Part shown: in pieces, positions 7,408 through 17,382 of the stretch
Numbering within the stretch: the stretch's first letter is position 1
How the letters are laid out: each line of letters opens with the position of its first letter
Position numbers and translations under genes: made by a program
The notes under the pieces: generated by a model
Told to the model about the DNA's origin: nothing
The model's database searches: none
Seen by the model: the letters and a program-made list of their open reading frames with translations, nothing else
Source of the DNA: JBBROS01 sp964246015
GTDB lineage: Bacteria > Pseudomonadota > Alphaproteobacteria > Acetobacterales > Acetobacteraceae
Length of the DNA stretch: 33,935 bases
Assembly: GCA_964246015.1 (NCBI GenBank)
Contig: CAXTPG010000043.1
Span: forward strand, 1-33,935
Reading direction: 5' to 3'

Positions 7408-8838
7408 TCAGGGGCGCATCGAGACGGGCCGGGCTTGGCTGCGGGGGCCGGGGAGCGGGGCGGGCGGATCGGCGGCGCCGGACAGGACGGCGGCGATGCG
7501 GGGGTTGGTGGTGACCAGGCGCTCGCCGAGTTCGACGAGGGAGTCGACGTCCTGATCGGGGATCGTGAGGCCTGTGGGGATAGCTTGCAGGCGTTCGCGG
7601 AGGGCCACGTCGTCGACGTCGGAGAGGGAGATGTGGACGAGCTCGCCCTTCACGTCGTCGCAGGGGCGGCCCTGGGTGATGGGACCGCGGGAGCAGCGCT
7701 CGGTCTTCAGGCGGTCGACGAGGCCCTTGGTCTGCTGGTCGGCGAGGAGGAGGGTCTCGAAGTTGTAGCTGTCGATCTGGGTGCCGGAGACGGCGGAGAA
7801 GACCTGGCCCAAGCCGGTGACGATGCGTTTCTTGCCGAGCGTGGGGTCGGTCGCGGCCTGGCCGTCGACGCTGATGACCAGGACCCGGCGGACGTTGGGG
7901 GCGACGCGGCGGAGGAGTTCGGGGTTGCTGTCGAGCGAGATGAGGCCGTTGAGGAGCGAGCGCATGGCCAGGTTGTCGGCGATGCCGCCGTCCATGAGGT
8001 GGAGGTATTCGGTGCGTTGCGGGTCGAGGTAGCGGTCGGCGGTGCGCAGCAGGGCGGCCTGGCGGGAGAGGGTGCCGGAGACCATCGTGGCGCGGGCCGG
8101 GTCGTCGGGGCGGGGCATGGGGCAGTTGGCGCGGTGGCTGGTGAGGGTGATGGGGGTGAAGAGGACGGGGAAGCCGTTGCTGGCGGCGACGGCGCGGGCG
8201 AGGGGGAATGACGAGAGGTCGGAGCAGAGCAGGTCGAAGCTGGGCTGGGTGAAGGAGAAGCTGACGCCGTTGGCGATGTCGGTGGCGTTGATGGAGATGA
8301 GCGGGAGGCCGCGCTTCTGCAGGTCGGCGAAGGTGGCGCCCTTGAACATCAGCTTATCGTAGACGGCCTCCATGCGGTCGTTGGTGCCGTAGAGGGGGTT
8401 GACCAGCCACTCCCAGTTCCAGGGGAGGAGGTAGGTGCCGAAGATGTAGCTGTTGATGTCCTGCTTGAGGAACTCGGCGGGGAAGGTCTCGAAGGTTTTG
8501 TCGCCGTAGAGGCCGTAGTGCATGGCGGGGAAGCTGCCGCCGGAGACGGCGGCGACGTAGTCGACCTCGGAGAGGAGGGTGCGGGATTGTCCGTCCTCCT
8601 CGATCCGGATGTTGCGGAGGCCGCGGAGGGCGCCGTGGGCGAAGGCGGCGGAGCGCTTGCCGCCACCGGAGAAGGCGAGGACGAGGAAGACGTGGCCCTC
8701 GGGCTTGTCGATGAGCTTGGCGAGGCGGTAGCCGGAGGAATAGGCGTCGGGGTCGGCCGGGAGGGGCTTGTTGGTGAAGACCTGCGAGGACTGGCAGGCG
8801 GCGAGGAGGAGAGCGAGCAGAAGGGTGGCGCAGCGCAT
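7408..8838 (-). CDS. Patatin-like phospholipase family lipoprotein
   Basis: A 476-residue predicted lipid acyl hydrolase exported as a lipoprotein. The N-terminus is a short signal peptide with lipobox LLAAC, giving lipidated Cys15. The patatin fold is marked by the oxyanion loop SGGGKRSAAF (residues 58-66), the nucleophile motif AVSGG with Ser99 (alanine replaces the first glycine of GxSxG, as in many bacterial patatins) and the DGG motif with Asp283, completing the Ser-Asp dyad. The C-terminal third has no recognised domain and ends in a proline-rich tail. It is convergent with the RutA-like gene and lies 63 bases downstream of the GntR gene on the same strand. The substrate is unknown; membrane phospholipid is the family's usual target. 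Confidence 0.88.
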   Translation of the reverse strand: MRCATLLLALLLAACQSSQVFTNKPLPADPDAYSSGYRLAKLIDKPEGHVFLVLAFSGGGKRSAAFAHGALRGLRNIRIEEDGQSRTLLSEVDYVAAVSGGSFPAMHYGLYGDKTFETFPAEFLKQDINSYIFGTYLLPWNWEWLVNPLYGTNDRMEAVYDKLMFKGATFADLQKRGLPLISINATDIANGVSFSFTQPSFDLLCSDLSSFPLARAVAASNGFPVLFTPITLTSHRANCPMPRPDDPARATMVSGTLSRQAALLRTADRYLDPQRTEYLHLMDGGIADNLAMRSLLNGLISLDSNPELLRRVAPNVRRVLVISVDGQAATDPTLGKKRIVTGLGQVFSAVSGTQIDSYNFETLLLADQQTKGLVDRLKTERCSRGPITQGRPCDDVKGELVHISLSDVDDVALRERLQAIPTGLTIPDQDVDSLVELGERLVTTNPRIAAVLSGAADPPAPLPGPRSQARPVSMRP

Positions 8839-8901
8839 GTCACGGCCCGGATCGGTTCGGAGCGCAATGGAGCCTTGTTGCCGGCGGCTGGCAAGCGGGG
8901 T

Positions 8902-9657
8902 TCAGCGATCGTGGGCGGCGGTGGGGGGGCCGTCGGGGAAGAGCTCGGCGATGGCGGTGTCGGCGGCGGCGAAGTGGGCGAGCATGGCGTGTTCAGCGGC
9001 GGCGGGGTTGCGGGCGGCGAGGGCTTCGACGACTCGGGCGTGGCGGTCCCAGGTGGCGCGCCATTCGGCGCGGGTGCGGGCGGCGCGGGCGTTGAAGCGG
9101 TCCATGACGTTGCGGATGACGGGGACGAGGCCCTGCATCTGCAGCAGCAGGAGGCGGTTATGGGCCATGAGGGCGAGCTGTCCGTGGAAGGCGAGGTCGG
9201 CGTCGATCCAGCGGGGGACGTTGCCCAGGGCTGCGCGCATTTCGGCGAGGGTGGTGCGGAGGGTCTCGAGTTCGGCCGGCGTGTGGCGGAGGGCGGCGAC
9301 GCGTGCGGCGGCGGGTTCCAGCATGCGGCGGAGTTCGACGGCTTCGGCGAGGCCCTCGGGGCCGTTGCCGGCGGCGAAGAGCCAGAAGCGGCCGAGGGGG
9401 TCGGCGTTGAGGGCGCGGACCTGGGTGGCGCGGCCCTGGCCGACCTGGAGGACGCCCTGGGCGGCGAGCTGGCGGATGGCCTCGCGGACGACGGGCTTGC
9501 TGACGCCGTAGCGGAGGGCGAGGGCGGATTCGCTCGGGAGGCTTTCGCCGGGTGTGAGGCGGCCGTCGAGGATGGCGCGGGTGAGGTGGGCGATGATGCC
9601 GTCGGCGAGGCGGACCTGGGTGAGGCCTGCGTTGTCGAAGGGGTCGGGAGCGTCCAT
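8902..9657 (-). CDS. GntR-family (FadR subfamily) transcriptional regulator
   Basis: A 251-residue one-component regulator. The N-terminal winged helix contains the GntR signature (ILDGRLTPGESLPSESALAL, then YGVSKPVVREAIRQLAAQGV); the all-helical FCD-type effector domain follows, with ELRRMLEPAAARVAA and conserved D/H metal or ligand residues such as DADLAFHGQLA and the later histidine in DRHARVVEAL. The ATG at 9657 gives normal family length; no strong ribosome site precedes it. It is divergent from a sugar-type solute-binding protein. The intervening 81 bases hold a palindrome-bearing element repeated before the enolase-family gene at 22574. FadR-type GntR proteins often control sugar-acid genes, so it probably represses that split regulon in the absence of an inducer. 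The effector is unknown. Confidence 0.9.
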   Translation of the reverse strand: MDAPDPFDNAGLTQVRLADGIIAHLTRAILDGRLTPGESLPSESALALRYGVSKPVVREAIRQLAAQGVLQVGQGRATQVRALNADPLGRFWLFAAGNGPEGLAEAVELRRMLEPAAARVAALRHTPAELETLRTTLAEMRAALGNVPRWIDADLAFHGQLALMAHNRLLLLQMQGLVPVIRNVMDRFNARAARTRAEWRATWDRHARVVEALAARNPAAAEHAMLAHFAAADTAIAELFPDGPPTAAHDR

Positions 9658-9683
9658 GCGGCATTGTATGAAGCTGCGTGGCT

Positions 9684-9714
9684 GCTTGCAACCGATCAAC
9701 CTATCCGATAAGCA
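9684..9714. promoter_or_regulatory. Shared 31-bp operator/promoter element, copy 1
   Basis: Read on the minus strand, the first 18 bases TGCTTATCGGATAGGTTG are identical to the copy at 22582-22612, and 27 of 31 positions match overall. The core CYTATCSGATARG is an imperfect palindrome typical in size for a GntR dimer. Read toward the binding-protein gene, it contains TTGCAA (9686-9691) and GATAAG (9707-9712), 15 bases apart, a plausible if short-spaced promoter whose -10 box overlaps the palindrome. It lies between the divergent regulator and binding-protein genes. Confidence 0.75.
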
Positions 9715-9738
9715 GTTGGGAAAGGTCGGGAGGGTGCG

Positions 9739-11007
9739 ATGGCGTTCGGCATTGGGCGGCGTGGGTTCGTGGCCGGGTCGGTTCTGGCGAGCGGGACGGC
9801 TTGGGCGCAGGGGCGGAAGCTGGAGGTGCTGGGGCATCGGGTGATGCAGTCGGTGCTGACTTCGGGGGCGGCGGGGGACCAGACGGCGGGGTGGCGGGCG
9901 CAGGCGGGGGCGGAGCTGGGGTGGACGACGCTGGACATCGATCCTTTGGGGGATCGGTTGCTGCGGGAGTTGAGCTTGCCGTCGACCGATTTCGGCGTGG
10001 GGTTCGTGCTGAACGGGCGGGCGAGTGCGGAGGTGGCCGGGTTGTTCGAGCCGTTGGGGGCGTGGCAGGCGCGGGAGCCGATTGCGGCGTGGGGGGATAT
10101 GGCGCCGGGTCTGGTTGCGGCGATGACGTTCGGGGGGGAGGTGAGGGCGGTGCCGTTCCGGCATGCGACGAACGGGCTGTTCTACAACGAGGCGTTGCTG
10201 GAGGCGAAGGGGATCACGGCGCCGCCGCGCACGCTGGAGGAGTTCGCGGACCAGGCCCGGCGCGTGGCGGGGCGGGGGGCGGAGGGGGCGCCGGTGGCGG
10301 GGTTGGTGATGACGGCGTCGCTGGCGGCGTTCCCGATCATGTTCGCGCGGGCGTACGGAGGGGATTTCATCGGGGCGGATGGGGCGCTGTTGCCGTTCCC
10401 GTCGGGGATGGAGCGGGGATTGGCGCTGCTGCGGTCGTTCTTCGAGGGGGGCGTGCTGCCGCGGAACTATACCGTGATCAGCAACGACGACCAGGTGAGC
10501 TGGATGCAGCAGGGGCGGGCGGCGTTCGCGATCTTGCCGTTCGCGCGGTATGCGCAGTTGAACCGGGAGGACCAGTCGCGGTTCCCGGGGCGGATCAAGG
10601 CGGTGGAGTTCCCGGTGAGCATCGACGCGCCGGCGGGGACGCGGATGGCTTCGGCGGTGGAGTTCTGGTCGATGGCGATTCCGCGGAACGCGCGGGACAA
10701 GGCGCTGGCGTGGAGCTTCGTGCGGGCGATGAGCGATCCCTCGGTGACGCTGGGTGCGGCGCGGAACGGGAACGGGCCGGTTCGGGTTTCGACGTATGGG
10801 GAGGCGGCGTTCGCGGCGGCGCAGCCGGTGGCGGCGGTGGAGGCCCGGGCTTTGGCTTCGGCGCGGATCCCGTATCCGGCTTGGCCGGAGAGCAGCCGGG
10901 CGGCGGGGATCATGGTGGAGGAGGCTCAGGCGGCGGTGTTGGGGCGGAAGACGCCGGGGCAGGCGGTGGCGGATATCGGGGCTCGGGTTCGGCCTTTGAT
11001 GCCTTAG
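9739..11007 (+). CDS. Sugar-type ABC transporter solute-binding protein (family 1)
   Basis: A 422-residue periplasmic binding protein of the extracellular solute-binding family 1 type, delivering its ligand to a MalF/MalG-type permease pair. The N-terminus has a signal peptide with an RRGFVAG start resembling a twin-arginine or general export signal, ending near AWA-QG. The family's central FRHATNGLFYNEALLEAKGI region and the hinge stretch MQQGRAAFAILPFARYAQL are visible. A GGGAGGG ribosome site (9728-9734) fixes the ATG. No permease or ATPase is adjacent; the only matching permeases are at 18509-20183, and the promoter element here is repeated upstream of their operon, so they probably form one transporter. 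The ligand, perhaps a sugar acid, is inferred only. Confidence 0.88.
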   Translation: MAFGIGRRGFVAGSVLASGTAWAQGRKLEVLGHRVMQSVLTSGAAGDQTAGWRAQAGAELGWTTLDIDPLGDRLLRELSLPSTDFGVGFVLNGRASAEVAGLFEPLGAWQAREPIAAWGDMAPGLVAAMTFGGEVRAVPFRHATNGLFYNEALLEAKGITAPPRTLEEFADQARRVAGRGAEGAPVAGLVMTASLAAFPIMFARAYGGDFIGADGALLPFPSGMERGLALLRSFFEGGVLPRNYTVISNDDQVSWMQQGRAAFAILPFARYAQLNREDQSRFPGRIKAVEFPVSIDAPAGTRMASAVEFWSMAIPRNARDKALAWSFVRAMSDPSVTLGAARNGNGPVRVSTYGEAAFAAAQPVAAVEARALASARIPYPAWPESSRAAGIMVEEAQAAVLGRKTPGQAVADIGARVRPLMP

Positions 11008-11025
11008 TGGGTCGATCGTGCGTGG

Positions 11026-11055
11026 AGGGTGGAATGCTCGGGGGCATTCCACCCT
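11026..11055. terminator. Bidirectional hairpin between convergent genes
   Basis: Perfect 12-base arms AGGGTGGAATGC (11026-11037) and GCATTCCACCCT (11044-11055) with a six-base loop. It lies 18 bases after the binding-protein stop, and its right arm contains part of the SDR stop codon (TAG, 11056-11054). There is no T-run, so termination may be weak or Rho-assisted. Confidence 0.65.
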
Positions 11056-11866
11056 ACTGGCTTGCTGTGACGCCGCCGTCGATGAAGAGGACCTGGCCGG
11101 TGATGTAGCTGCCGGCGGCGGAGGCCAGGGCGATGACGGGGCCGACGACCTCGATGGGGTCGCCGATGCGGTTCATGGGGTTGCGCTGGAGGATGAAGGC
11201 GCGGAACTCGTCGCGTTCCAGATGCGGGCGGATGCGGTCGCTGCGGATGAAGGTGGGGGCGACGCCGTTGACGGTGATGTCGTGGGGGGCGAGCTCCATG
11301 GCGTGCTGCTTGACCAGCATCAGGAGGCCGCCCTTGGTGGCGCAGTAGGCGGAGTAGCCGCGGCCGCGGAGGGCCAGGTGGGAGCGGACGGAGAGGAGGT
11401 GGACGTGGCGGCCGCCCCGGCCGGCGGCGATCTGCAGGCGGGCGACGGATTGGGCGAGGAACATCGCGGATTTGAGGTTGGTCGCGACCATGTCGTCGAA
11501 GACGTCTTCCGTCACGTCGAGCAGGGCCTGCTCGCGCTGGATGCCGACGCAGTTGATGAGGATGTCGATGCCGCCGAGGCGCCGGGCGACGGCGTCGACG
11601 GTCGCGGCGATGGCGGGGACGGAGCGGGCGTCGAGCGAGAAGGCGTGGGCGTTGGCGCCGATGCTGCCGGCCAGGTGGGCGGCCTTTTCGAGGGAGGGGC
11701 CGGCGATGGCGACGTGGGCGCCGCGGCGGGCGAAGCCCCAGGCCAGGGCCTCGCCGAGGGCGCCGTAGCCGCCGGGGATGAAGACCCGGCGGCCTTCGAG
11801 GTCGAACAGGCGGTCCAGCGCGTCGAGATTCACGCGCGGTGTGATGGGGGCGGGGTGGTCGTTCAT
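11054..11866 (-). CDS. Short-chain dehydrogenase/reductase (SDR family)
   Basis: A 270-residue cytoplasmic NAD(P)-dependent oxidoreductase of the classical SDR type, most like gluconate-5-dehydrogenase-style sugar/polyol dehydrogenases. The nucleotide-binding loop reads PGGYGALG (residues 31-38, proline where threonine is usual), followed by NCVGIQ in place of NNAG, Asn130, Ser159 or Ser162, and the catalytic YCATK (Tyr174, Lys178). The C-terminus has the standard GSYITGQVLFIDGG. Its ATG overlaps the stop of the upstream ATPase gene by four bases, so it is translationally coupled as the last gene of the branched-chain-type transporter operon. This suggests that it acts on the imported compound, probably an alcohol or hydroxy acid. 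Longer upstream starts were rejected because they overlap that ATPase. Confidence 0.88.
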   Translation of the reverse strand: MNDHPAPITPRVNLDALDRLFDLEGRRVFIPGGYGALGEALAWGFARRGAHVAIAGPSLEKAAHLAGSIGANAHAFSLDARSVPAIAATVDAVARRLGGIDILINCVGIQREQALLDVTEDVFDDMVATNLKSAMFLAQSVARLQIAAGRGGRHVHLLSVRSHLALRGRGYSAYCATKGGLLMLVKQHAMELAPHDITVNGVAPTFIRSDRIRPHLERDEFRAFILQRNPMNRIGDPIEVVGPVIALASAAGSYITGQVLFIDGGVTASQ

Positions 11867-12494
11867 GCGGTCAGGGCCCGCGCGGCTGCGGTCATGTCGC
11901 GGCCAAGGTAGGCCTGCATGCGCGGGTCGGCGAGGAGGGTTGCGAAGTCCTGCCGGGGCAGGGCCTGTCCGGCGTCGAGAAGAAGAAAACCGTCGGCGAT
12001 CTCGTGCAGGATTTCCAGGTGCCAGGCGGCGGTGGGGTGGAGGCAGAGGAAGACGAGGCATCCCCGGGAGCGGAGGGCGCGGAAGAAGTCGAGCATGAAG
12101 CCGATGTAGCCGTCCTGGAGGTTGAACTGGGGTTCGTCGAACAGGTGCAGCACCGGGCGGGGCGTGGGGGAGGGCGCCAGGAGGGCGGAGGGGATGCGGC
12201 GGCGGAAGGCCCGGACCTGGTAGGACTGGTGGTAGTGGATCGCGAGGCGGTCGCGCTGGGCGTATTTGACGCGGTGTATGTCGGCGCCGGCGACGAGGAC
12301 CCGGCCGGAGGTGGGGGTGTTGGACCCGGTGATCATCTCGAACAGGGTGGTCTTGCCGGCGCCGTTGGGGCCGACGACGCCGATGACCTGGCCGGGGAGG
12401 TATGCGAGGTCGGCGGAAAGGGTGAAGCCGGGGCGGCGGAGGAGGCCGCGGCGGTATTCCTTGCGGACCCGGTCGAGGACGAGGAGGGGCTGCA

Positions 12495-12495
<1 letters not shown>
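11863..12495 (-). CDS. Atypical ABC-type ATPase lacking the signature (LSGGQ) region
   Basis: A 210-residue protein with Walker A GPNGAGKT (residues 42-49), a Q-loop glutamine near 90 (YHQSYQVRAF), Walker B VLHLFDEP (115-122) and an H-loop histidine near 153. Only about 25 residues separate Q-loop and Walker B, where ordinary ABC ATPases have about 70, and no LSGGQ-like signature is present; the helical subdomain appears missing. The frame is intact, starts on the last base of the LivF-like stop (TGATG) and ends overlapping the SDR start (ATGA), so it does not look like decay. It could be a regulatory or accessory ATPase that pairs with the LivF/LivG-like subunits, or have a separate role. 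ATP binding is likely; transport function is uncertain. Confidence 0.75.
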
Positions 12496-13196
<701 letters not shown>

Positions 13197-13249
13197 GGGG
13201 CCTTTCCCTGATCTCAGGGAGGGGAGGGAGAGGGAGCGGGATGGTGGGG

Positions 13250-13992
<743 letters not shown>

Positions 13993-13996
<4 letters not shown>

Positions 13997-15009
13997 CGGG
14001 CGATTTCCGAGAGGGCGGTGCGGCCGCGGCGGCGGGTGCCGCGGGCGGTCCACCAGGCCTGGGCGGCGCCGGCGATGCCTTCGGGGCGCCACAGGACGAC
14101 GGCGATGAACATGAGGCCGAACCAGAGCATCCATGTGTTGGTGACGGCGCCGATGACGTCGCGGGACAGGATGTAGACGACGACGCCGATGACCGGGCCC
14201 CAGAAGCTGACGAGGCCTCCGCCGACGAGGACCATCATCACGACGATGCCGGATTGATGCAGGCTCATGACGTCGGGGAAGGCGGCGTTCTGGGCCATGG
14301 CGAAGAGGCCGCCGGCGAAGCCGGAGAGGGCGGCGGAGAGGGTGAAGACGGCGGCCTTGCAGGCGCGGACGGGGTAGCCGAGGTGGGCGGCGCGGGTCTC
14401 GCTTTGCCGGATGGCGGCCAGGATGCGGCCGAAGGGGGAGTGGGTGAGGCGCCACAGGCCGGTCGCGACAAGGGCGAAGGCGGCGAGGACGAACCAGTAG
14501 AGGGCGATGTTGGAGCGGAGGTCGAAGGCGACGAGGCCGAAGTCGGCGGGGAGGCGGGCGATCTTCAGGAGGCCGTCCTCGCCGCCGGTGACGGCGTGGG
14601 CCTTCATGGCGACGAACCAGGCGATCTGGCCGAAGGCGATGGTCATGAAGGCGTAGTAGATGCCGCGGCGGTGGGAGATGAAGGCGGCGACGAACGCGCC
14701 GGCGAGGGCGGCGGCGAGGAGGGCGGCGAGGAGGCAGAGCCAGAGGTTGGGGAGGAGGTGGAACTGGGCGAGGCCGAAGGCGTAGGCGCCTACTCCGAAA
14801 TAGGCGCCGTGTCCGAAGGAGGGCAGGCCGGCCGTGCCCAGGAGCAGGTTGAAGGCGAGGGCGTAGATGGACCAGATGAGGATCTCGACGACGAGGTAGG
14901 GGTAGAGGCCGACGGCGGAGATCCAGGCGGGGACGGTGGCGAGGAGGAGGACGACGCCGATCATGGCGGGGGTGACGAGGCGGCGGGCGTGGGCGGGGGT
15001 CCGGGTCAT
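13993..15009 (-). CDS. Branched-chain-type ABC transporter permease, LivM-like
   Basis: A 338-residue inner-membrane permease with about nine hydrophobic segments. LivM hallmarks are GTAGLPSFGHGAYFGVGAYA near residue 60, the cytoplasmic loop SPFGRILAAIRQSETRAAHLGYPV that contacts the ATPases, and GLVSFWGPVIG near the C-terminus. It starts 7 bases after the LivH-like stop; the longer frame upstream would overlap that gene almost entirely, so the ATG at 15009 is used. The basic tail after EGIAGA is normal. Confidence 0.92.
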
Positions 15010-15016
15010 GAGGGGG

Positions 15017-15934
15017 TCATGCTTCGAGGATGCTTTTCTTGCCGAAGAGGCCGCGGGCGCGGAGGGTGACGACGGCGACGAGCAGGATGTACATCGAGAC
15101 GAGCGACCACTCGGAGGCGTAGGCGCCGGCGAGGCCGACGACGAGGCCGACCAGGAGGCCGCCGGTGACGGCGCCCCAGAAGGAGCCGACGCCGCCGAGG
15201 ACGACGATGAGGAAGGCGGGCACGACGGCCTCCACCCCCATGTGCGGGCGAATGCCCCAGATGGGGGCCATGACGATGCCGGCGATGGCGGCCAGGGCGG
15301 CGCCGAGGACGAACACCAGGGCGCGGAGCTTCGGCAGGTCGATGCCGAGGGCGCGGACCATCTCGCTGTCATGGGCGCCGGCCTTGATGATGGCGCCGTA
15401 GGGGGTCCGTTCGATAAAGGCCCAGGTGAGGGCGATGACGAGGGCGGCGATGCCGGCGGCGTAGAGGCGGTAGGTGGACCAGATGAGGTCCATCGCGATG
15501 AAGCCGCCGGACATGGATGGGGGCGTGGGGAGGGCGTAGTCGCGGGTGCCCCAGCCGAGGCGGATCGCTTCCTCGATCACCATGGCGGCGCCGAAGGTGA
15601 GGAGGAGGCCGAAGAGGGGGTCGCGGCCGTAGGTCCGGCGCATGGCGAGTTCGAGCGGGATGGCGGCGATGCCGACGAGCATGGGCGCGAGGACGAGGGT
15701 GAGGGCGAAGCGGAGGCCGAGGGATTGGCCGAGCCACCAGGTGGCGATGGGACCGGGGAAGGGCGGCGCCGGGCCCATGAGGGTCAGCGCCGCGTAGGCG
15801 CCCAGGGCGAAGAGGGAGCCGTGGGCGAGGTTGATCTGCTCCATCACGCCCACGACCAGCATGAAGCCGAGAGCGATGAGGGCGAACAGCAGGCCGAGGG
15901 TGACGCCGTTGACGAGGTGGGGCAGCAGCGACAC
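15017..15934 (-). CDS. Branched-chain-type ABC transporter permease, LivH-like
   Basis: A 305-residue inner-membrane permease. LivH features include VNGVTLGLLFALIALGFMLV at the start, INLAHGSLFALGAY, the ATPase-contact loop TPYGAIIKAGAHDSEMVRALGID, and the C-terminal GGVGSFWGAVTGGLLVG. The start is taken as GTG at 15934, 8 bases after the binding-protein stop, because no ATG precedes the first membrane helix in frame without a long arginine-rich extension that belongs to another frame. The ribosome site is weak (GAGATCGCGG), consistent with coupling. Confidence 0.88.
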   Translation of the reverse strand: MSLLPHLVNGVTLGLLFALIALGFMLVVGVMEQINLAHGSLFALGAYAALTLMGPAPPFPGPIATWWLGQSLGLRFALTLVLAPMLVGIAAIPLELAMRRTYGRDPLFGLLLTFGAAMVIEEAIRLGWGTRDYALPTPPSMSGGFIAMDLIWSTYRLYAAGIAALVIALTWAFIERTPYGAIIKAGAHDSEMVRALGIDLPKLRALVFVLGAALAAIAGIVMAPIWGIRPHMGVEAVVPAFLIVVLGGVGSFWGAVTGGLLVGLVVGLAGAYASEWSLVSMYILLVAVVTLRARGLFGKKSILEA

Positions 15935-15942
15935 CCGCGATC

Positions 15943-17208
15943 TCAGGCGTCGACGGAGGGGAGTTGTTCGATGGGCACGAGCTTGCACTTGCGGGCGGCG
16001 TCGGGGTCCTGGGCTTCCTGGGGGGTGATCCAGGAGACGATCTCGAACAGGTCTGTGTCGTCGACGGGTTTCGTGTTGCGGCGGGCGAGGTAGATGGTCT
16101 GCTGGAGCTGGTGGGTGGCGGGGTCCATGTAGGCGCCGTGGTGCTGCATGCGGTCTTCGGCGGTGAGCTTGAGGCCTTCCAATTCGCGGATGATCTTCGC
16201 GTTGTTGGTGGAGCCGGCGCGTTCGATGGCGCGGAGGAGTTCGCGGGTGGCCATGTAGCCGTTGTAGGAGACGTTGCCGGGGACGGGGATGGCGCCGGGT
16301 CCGGCCATCTTCTGCCATTTGGCGACGAATTCCGGCACGCCGGGCAGGGGAAGCTTGTGGTACCAGTTGGTGCCGAAGACGCCGAAGAGGGATTCCGGCT
16401 GTCCCCAGACGTCGGGCCAGTCCTGCTGGTTGTTGATCCAGGCGGGTTTGCCGTCGAGCTTGAGCTGGGCGACCTGCTGGCGGAGGGCCTTGATGTCGTC
16501 GCCGCCGATGGCGGCGGCCACGACGTCAGGTTTGGCCTGCTGGATCTTGAGCAGGTAGGCGGTGAAGTCGCGGGTGTTCTGGGGGACCAGCAGGTTGTCG
16601 ATGACGCGTCCGCCGGCGGCCTCGACCTCGGCCTTCGTGGCGGCGGAGGTGGAGTGGCCCCAGACGTAGTCGTTGGTGAGGAGCATCCAGTTGCGGCCGA
16701 TGTCCTTCACAGCGCTGCGGACGGCGGCCTTGGTGAAGTTGGTGCCGTTGCCGTCCCAGACGAACTTGACCCGGCTGCAGTTCTCGCCGGCCTCGCTGGG
16801 GGCGGAGGAGTTGGTGTTGAGGTAGATGACGCCGTATTTGGCGGCGACCTGGGTGATGGCGTTGGCGACGCCGGAGTGGAGGGCGCCGATGAGGATGGGG
16901 CAGTCCTCGCGGGTGATGAAGCGCTCGGCGATGCGGCTTCCGGTTGCGGGGCTGGTTTCGGTGTCGGCGGTGACCCATTCGATGCGGCGGCCAAGGATTC
17001 CGCCGCGGGCGTTGGCGTCGTCGATGGCGATCCTGATGCCGCGGAGGTCGTCCTGGCCGGAGTTGCCGTATTGGCCGCTGGCGTCGCAGGTGAGGCCGAG
17101 CTTGATGGGTTTGGACTGGGCGTGGGCGCGGTTGTGGCGCCAGGGTCCGGCGAAGGTGGTGGCGGCGGCAGCGGTCAGGAGGTGGCGTTTGGTGATGGCG
17201 GGTGGCAT
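15943..17208 (-). CDS. Branched-chain-type ABC transporter substrate-binding protein
   Basis: A 421-residue periplasmic protein of the leucine/amide-binding (Peripla_BP_6-like) family. An N-terminal signal peptide runs to about AHA-QSK. The mature protein begins IKLGLTCDASGQYGNSGQDD, then IAIDDANARGGILGRRIEWV and the ALHSGVANAITQVAAKYGV region, all typical. AGGGGAA before the ATG at 17208 supports that start. It is the first gene of the seven-gene minus-strand operon, and is divergent from an RpiR-type regulator across a 174-base AT-containing promoter region. The ligand cannot be read from sequence; this family covers amino acids, amides, urea and aromatic acids. Confidence 0.92.
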   Translation of the reverse strand: MPPAITKRHLLTAAAATTFAGPWRHNRAHAQSKPIKLGLTCDASGQYGNSGQDDLRGIRIAIDDANARGGILGRRIEWVTADTETSPATGSRIAERFITREDCPILIGALHSGVANAITQVAAKYGVIYLNTNSSAPSEAGENCSRVKFVWDGNGTNFTKAAVRSAVKDIGRNWMLLTNDYVWGHSTSAATKAEVEAAGGRVIDNLLVPQNTRDFTAYLLKIQQAKPDVVAAAIGGDDIKALRQQVAQLKLDGKPAWINNQQDWPDVWGQPESLFGVFGTNWYHKLPLPGVPEFVAKWQKMAGPGAIPVPGNVSYNGYMATRELLRAIERAGSTNNAKIIRELEGLKLTAEDRMQHHGAYMDPATHQLQQTIYLARRNTKPVDDTDLFEIVSWITPQEAQDPDAARKCKLVPIEQLPSVDA

Positions 17209-17244
17209 GGCGTGTTTCCCCTGGTTTCGGCTCTGGCGGCCGAT

Positions 17245-17260
17245 TAGAATTTTTATTCTA
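17245..17260. promoter_or_regulatory. Palindrome TAGAAT-N4-ATTCTA, candidate RpiR operator
   Basis: TAGAATTTTTATTCTA is a perfect inverted repeat in the only strongly AT-rich patch of this region, between the divergent binding-protein (start 17208) and RpiR-type regulator (start 17383) genes. Size and place fit an operator of that regulator over the transporter promoter. No second copy was noticed. Confidence 0.6.
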
Positions 17261-17338
17261 TTTGTATGGAACGCCGTTTCTGGTCTCGGGGCAAGGGGTT
17301 TCTGGGTGGGGGTTGCGCTTGGCGGGTGCATGGGACGA

Positions 17339-17365
17339 GGTCCCCGGATCAAGTCCGGGGATGAC
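17339..17365. repeat. Dispersed intergenic repeat, CCCCGGA-TCAAG-TCCGGGG type
   Basis: Eight-base arms TCCCCGGA (17341-17348) and TCCGGGGA (17354-17361) around loop TCAAG. On the minus strand it reads as the peptide SSPDLIRGP, another familiar spurious-ORF signature of alphaproteobacterial intergenic repeats. It sits directly before the ribosome site of the RpiR-type gene. Confidence 0.55.
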
Positions 17366-17382
17366 GTACAGGAGGCGGGGTG

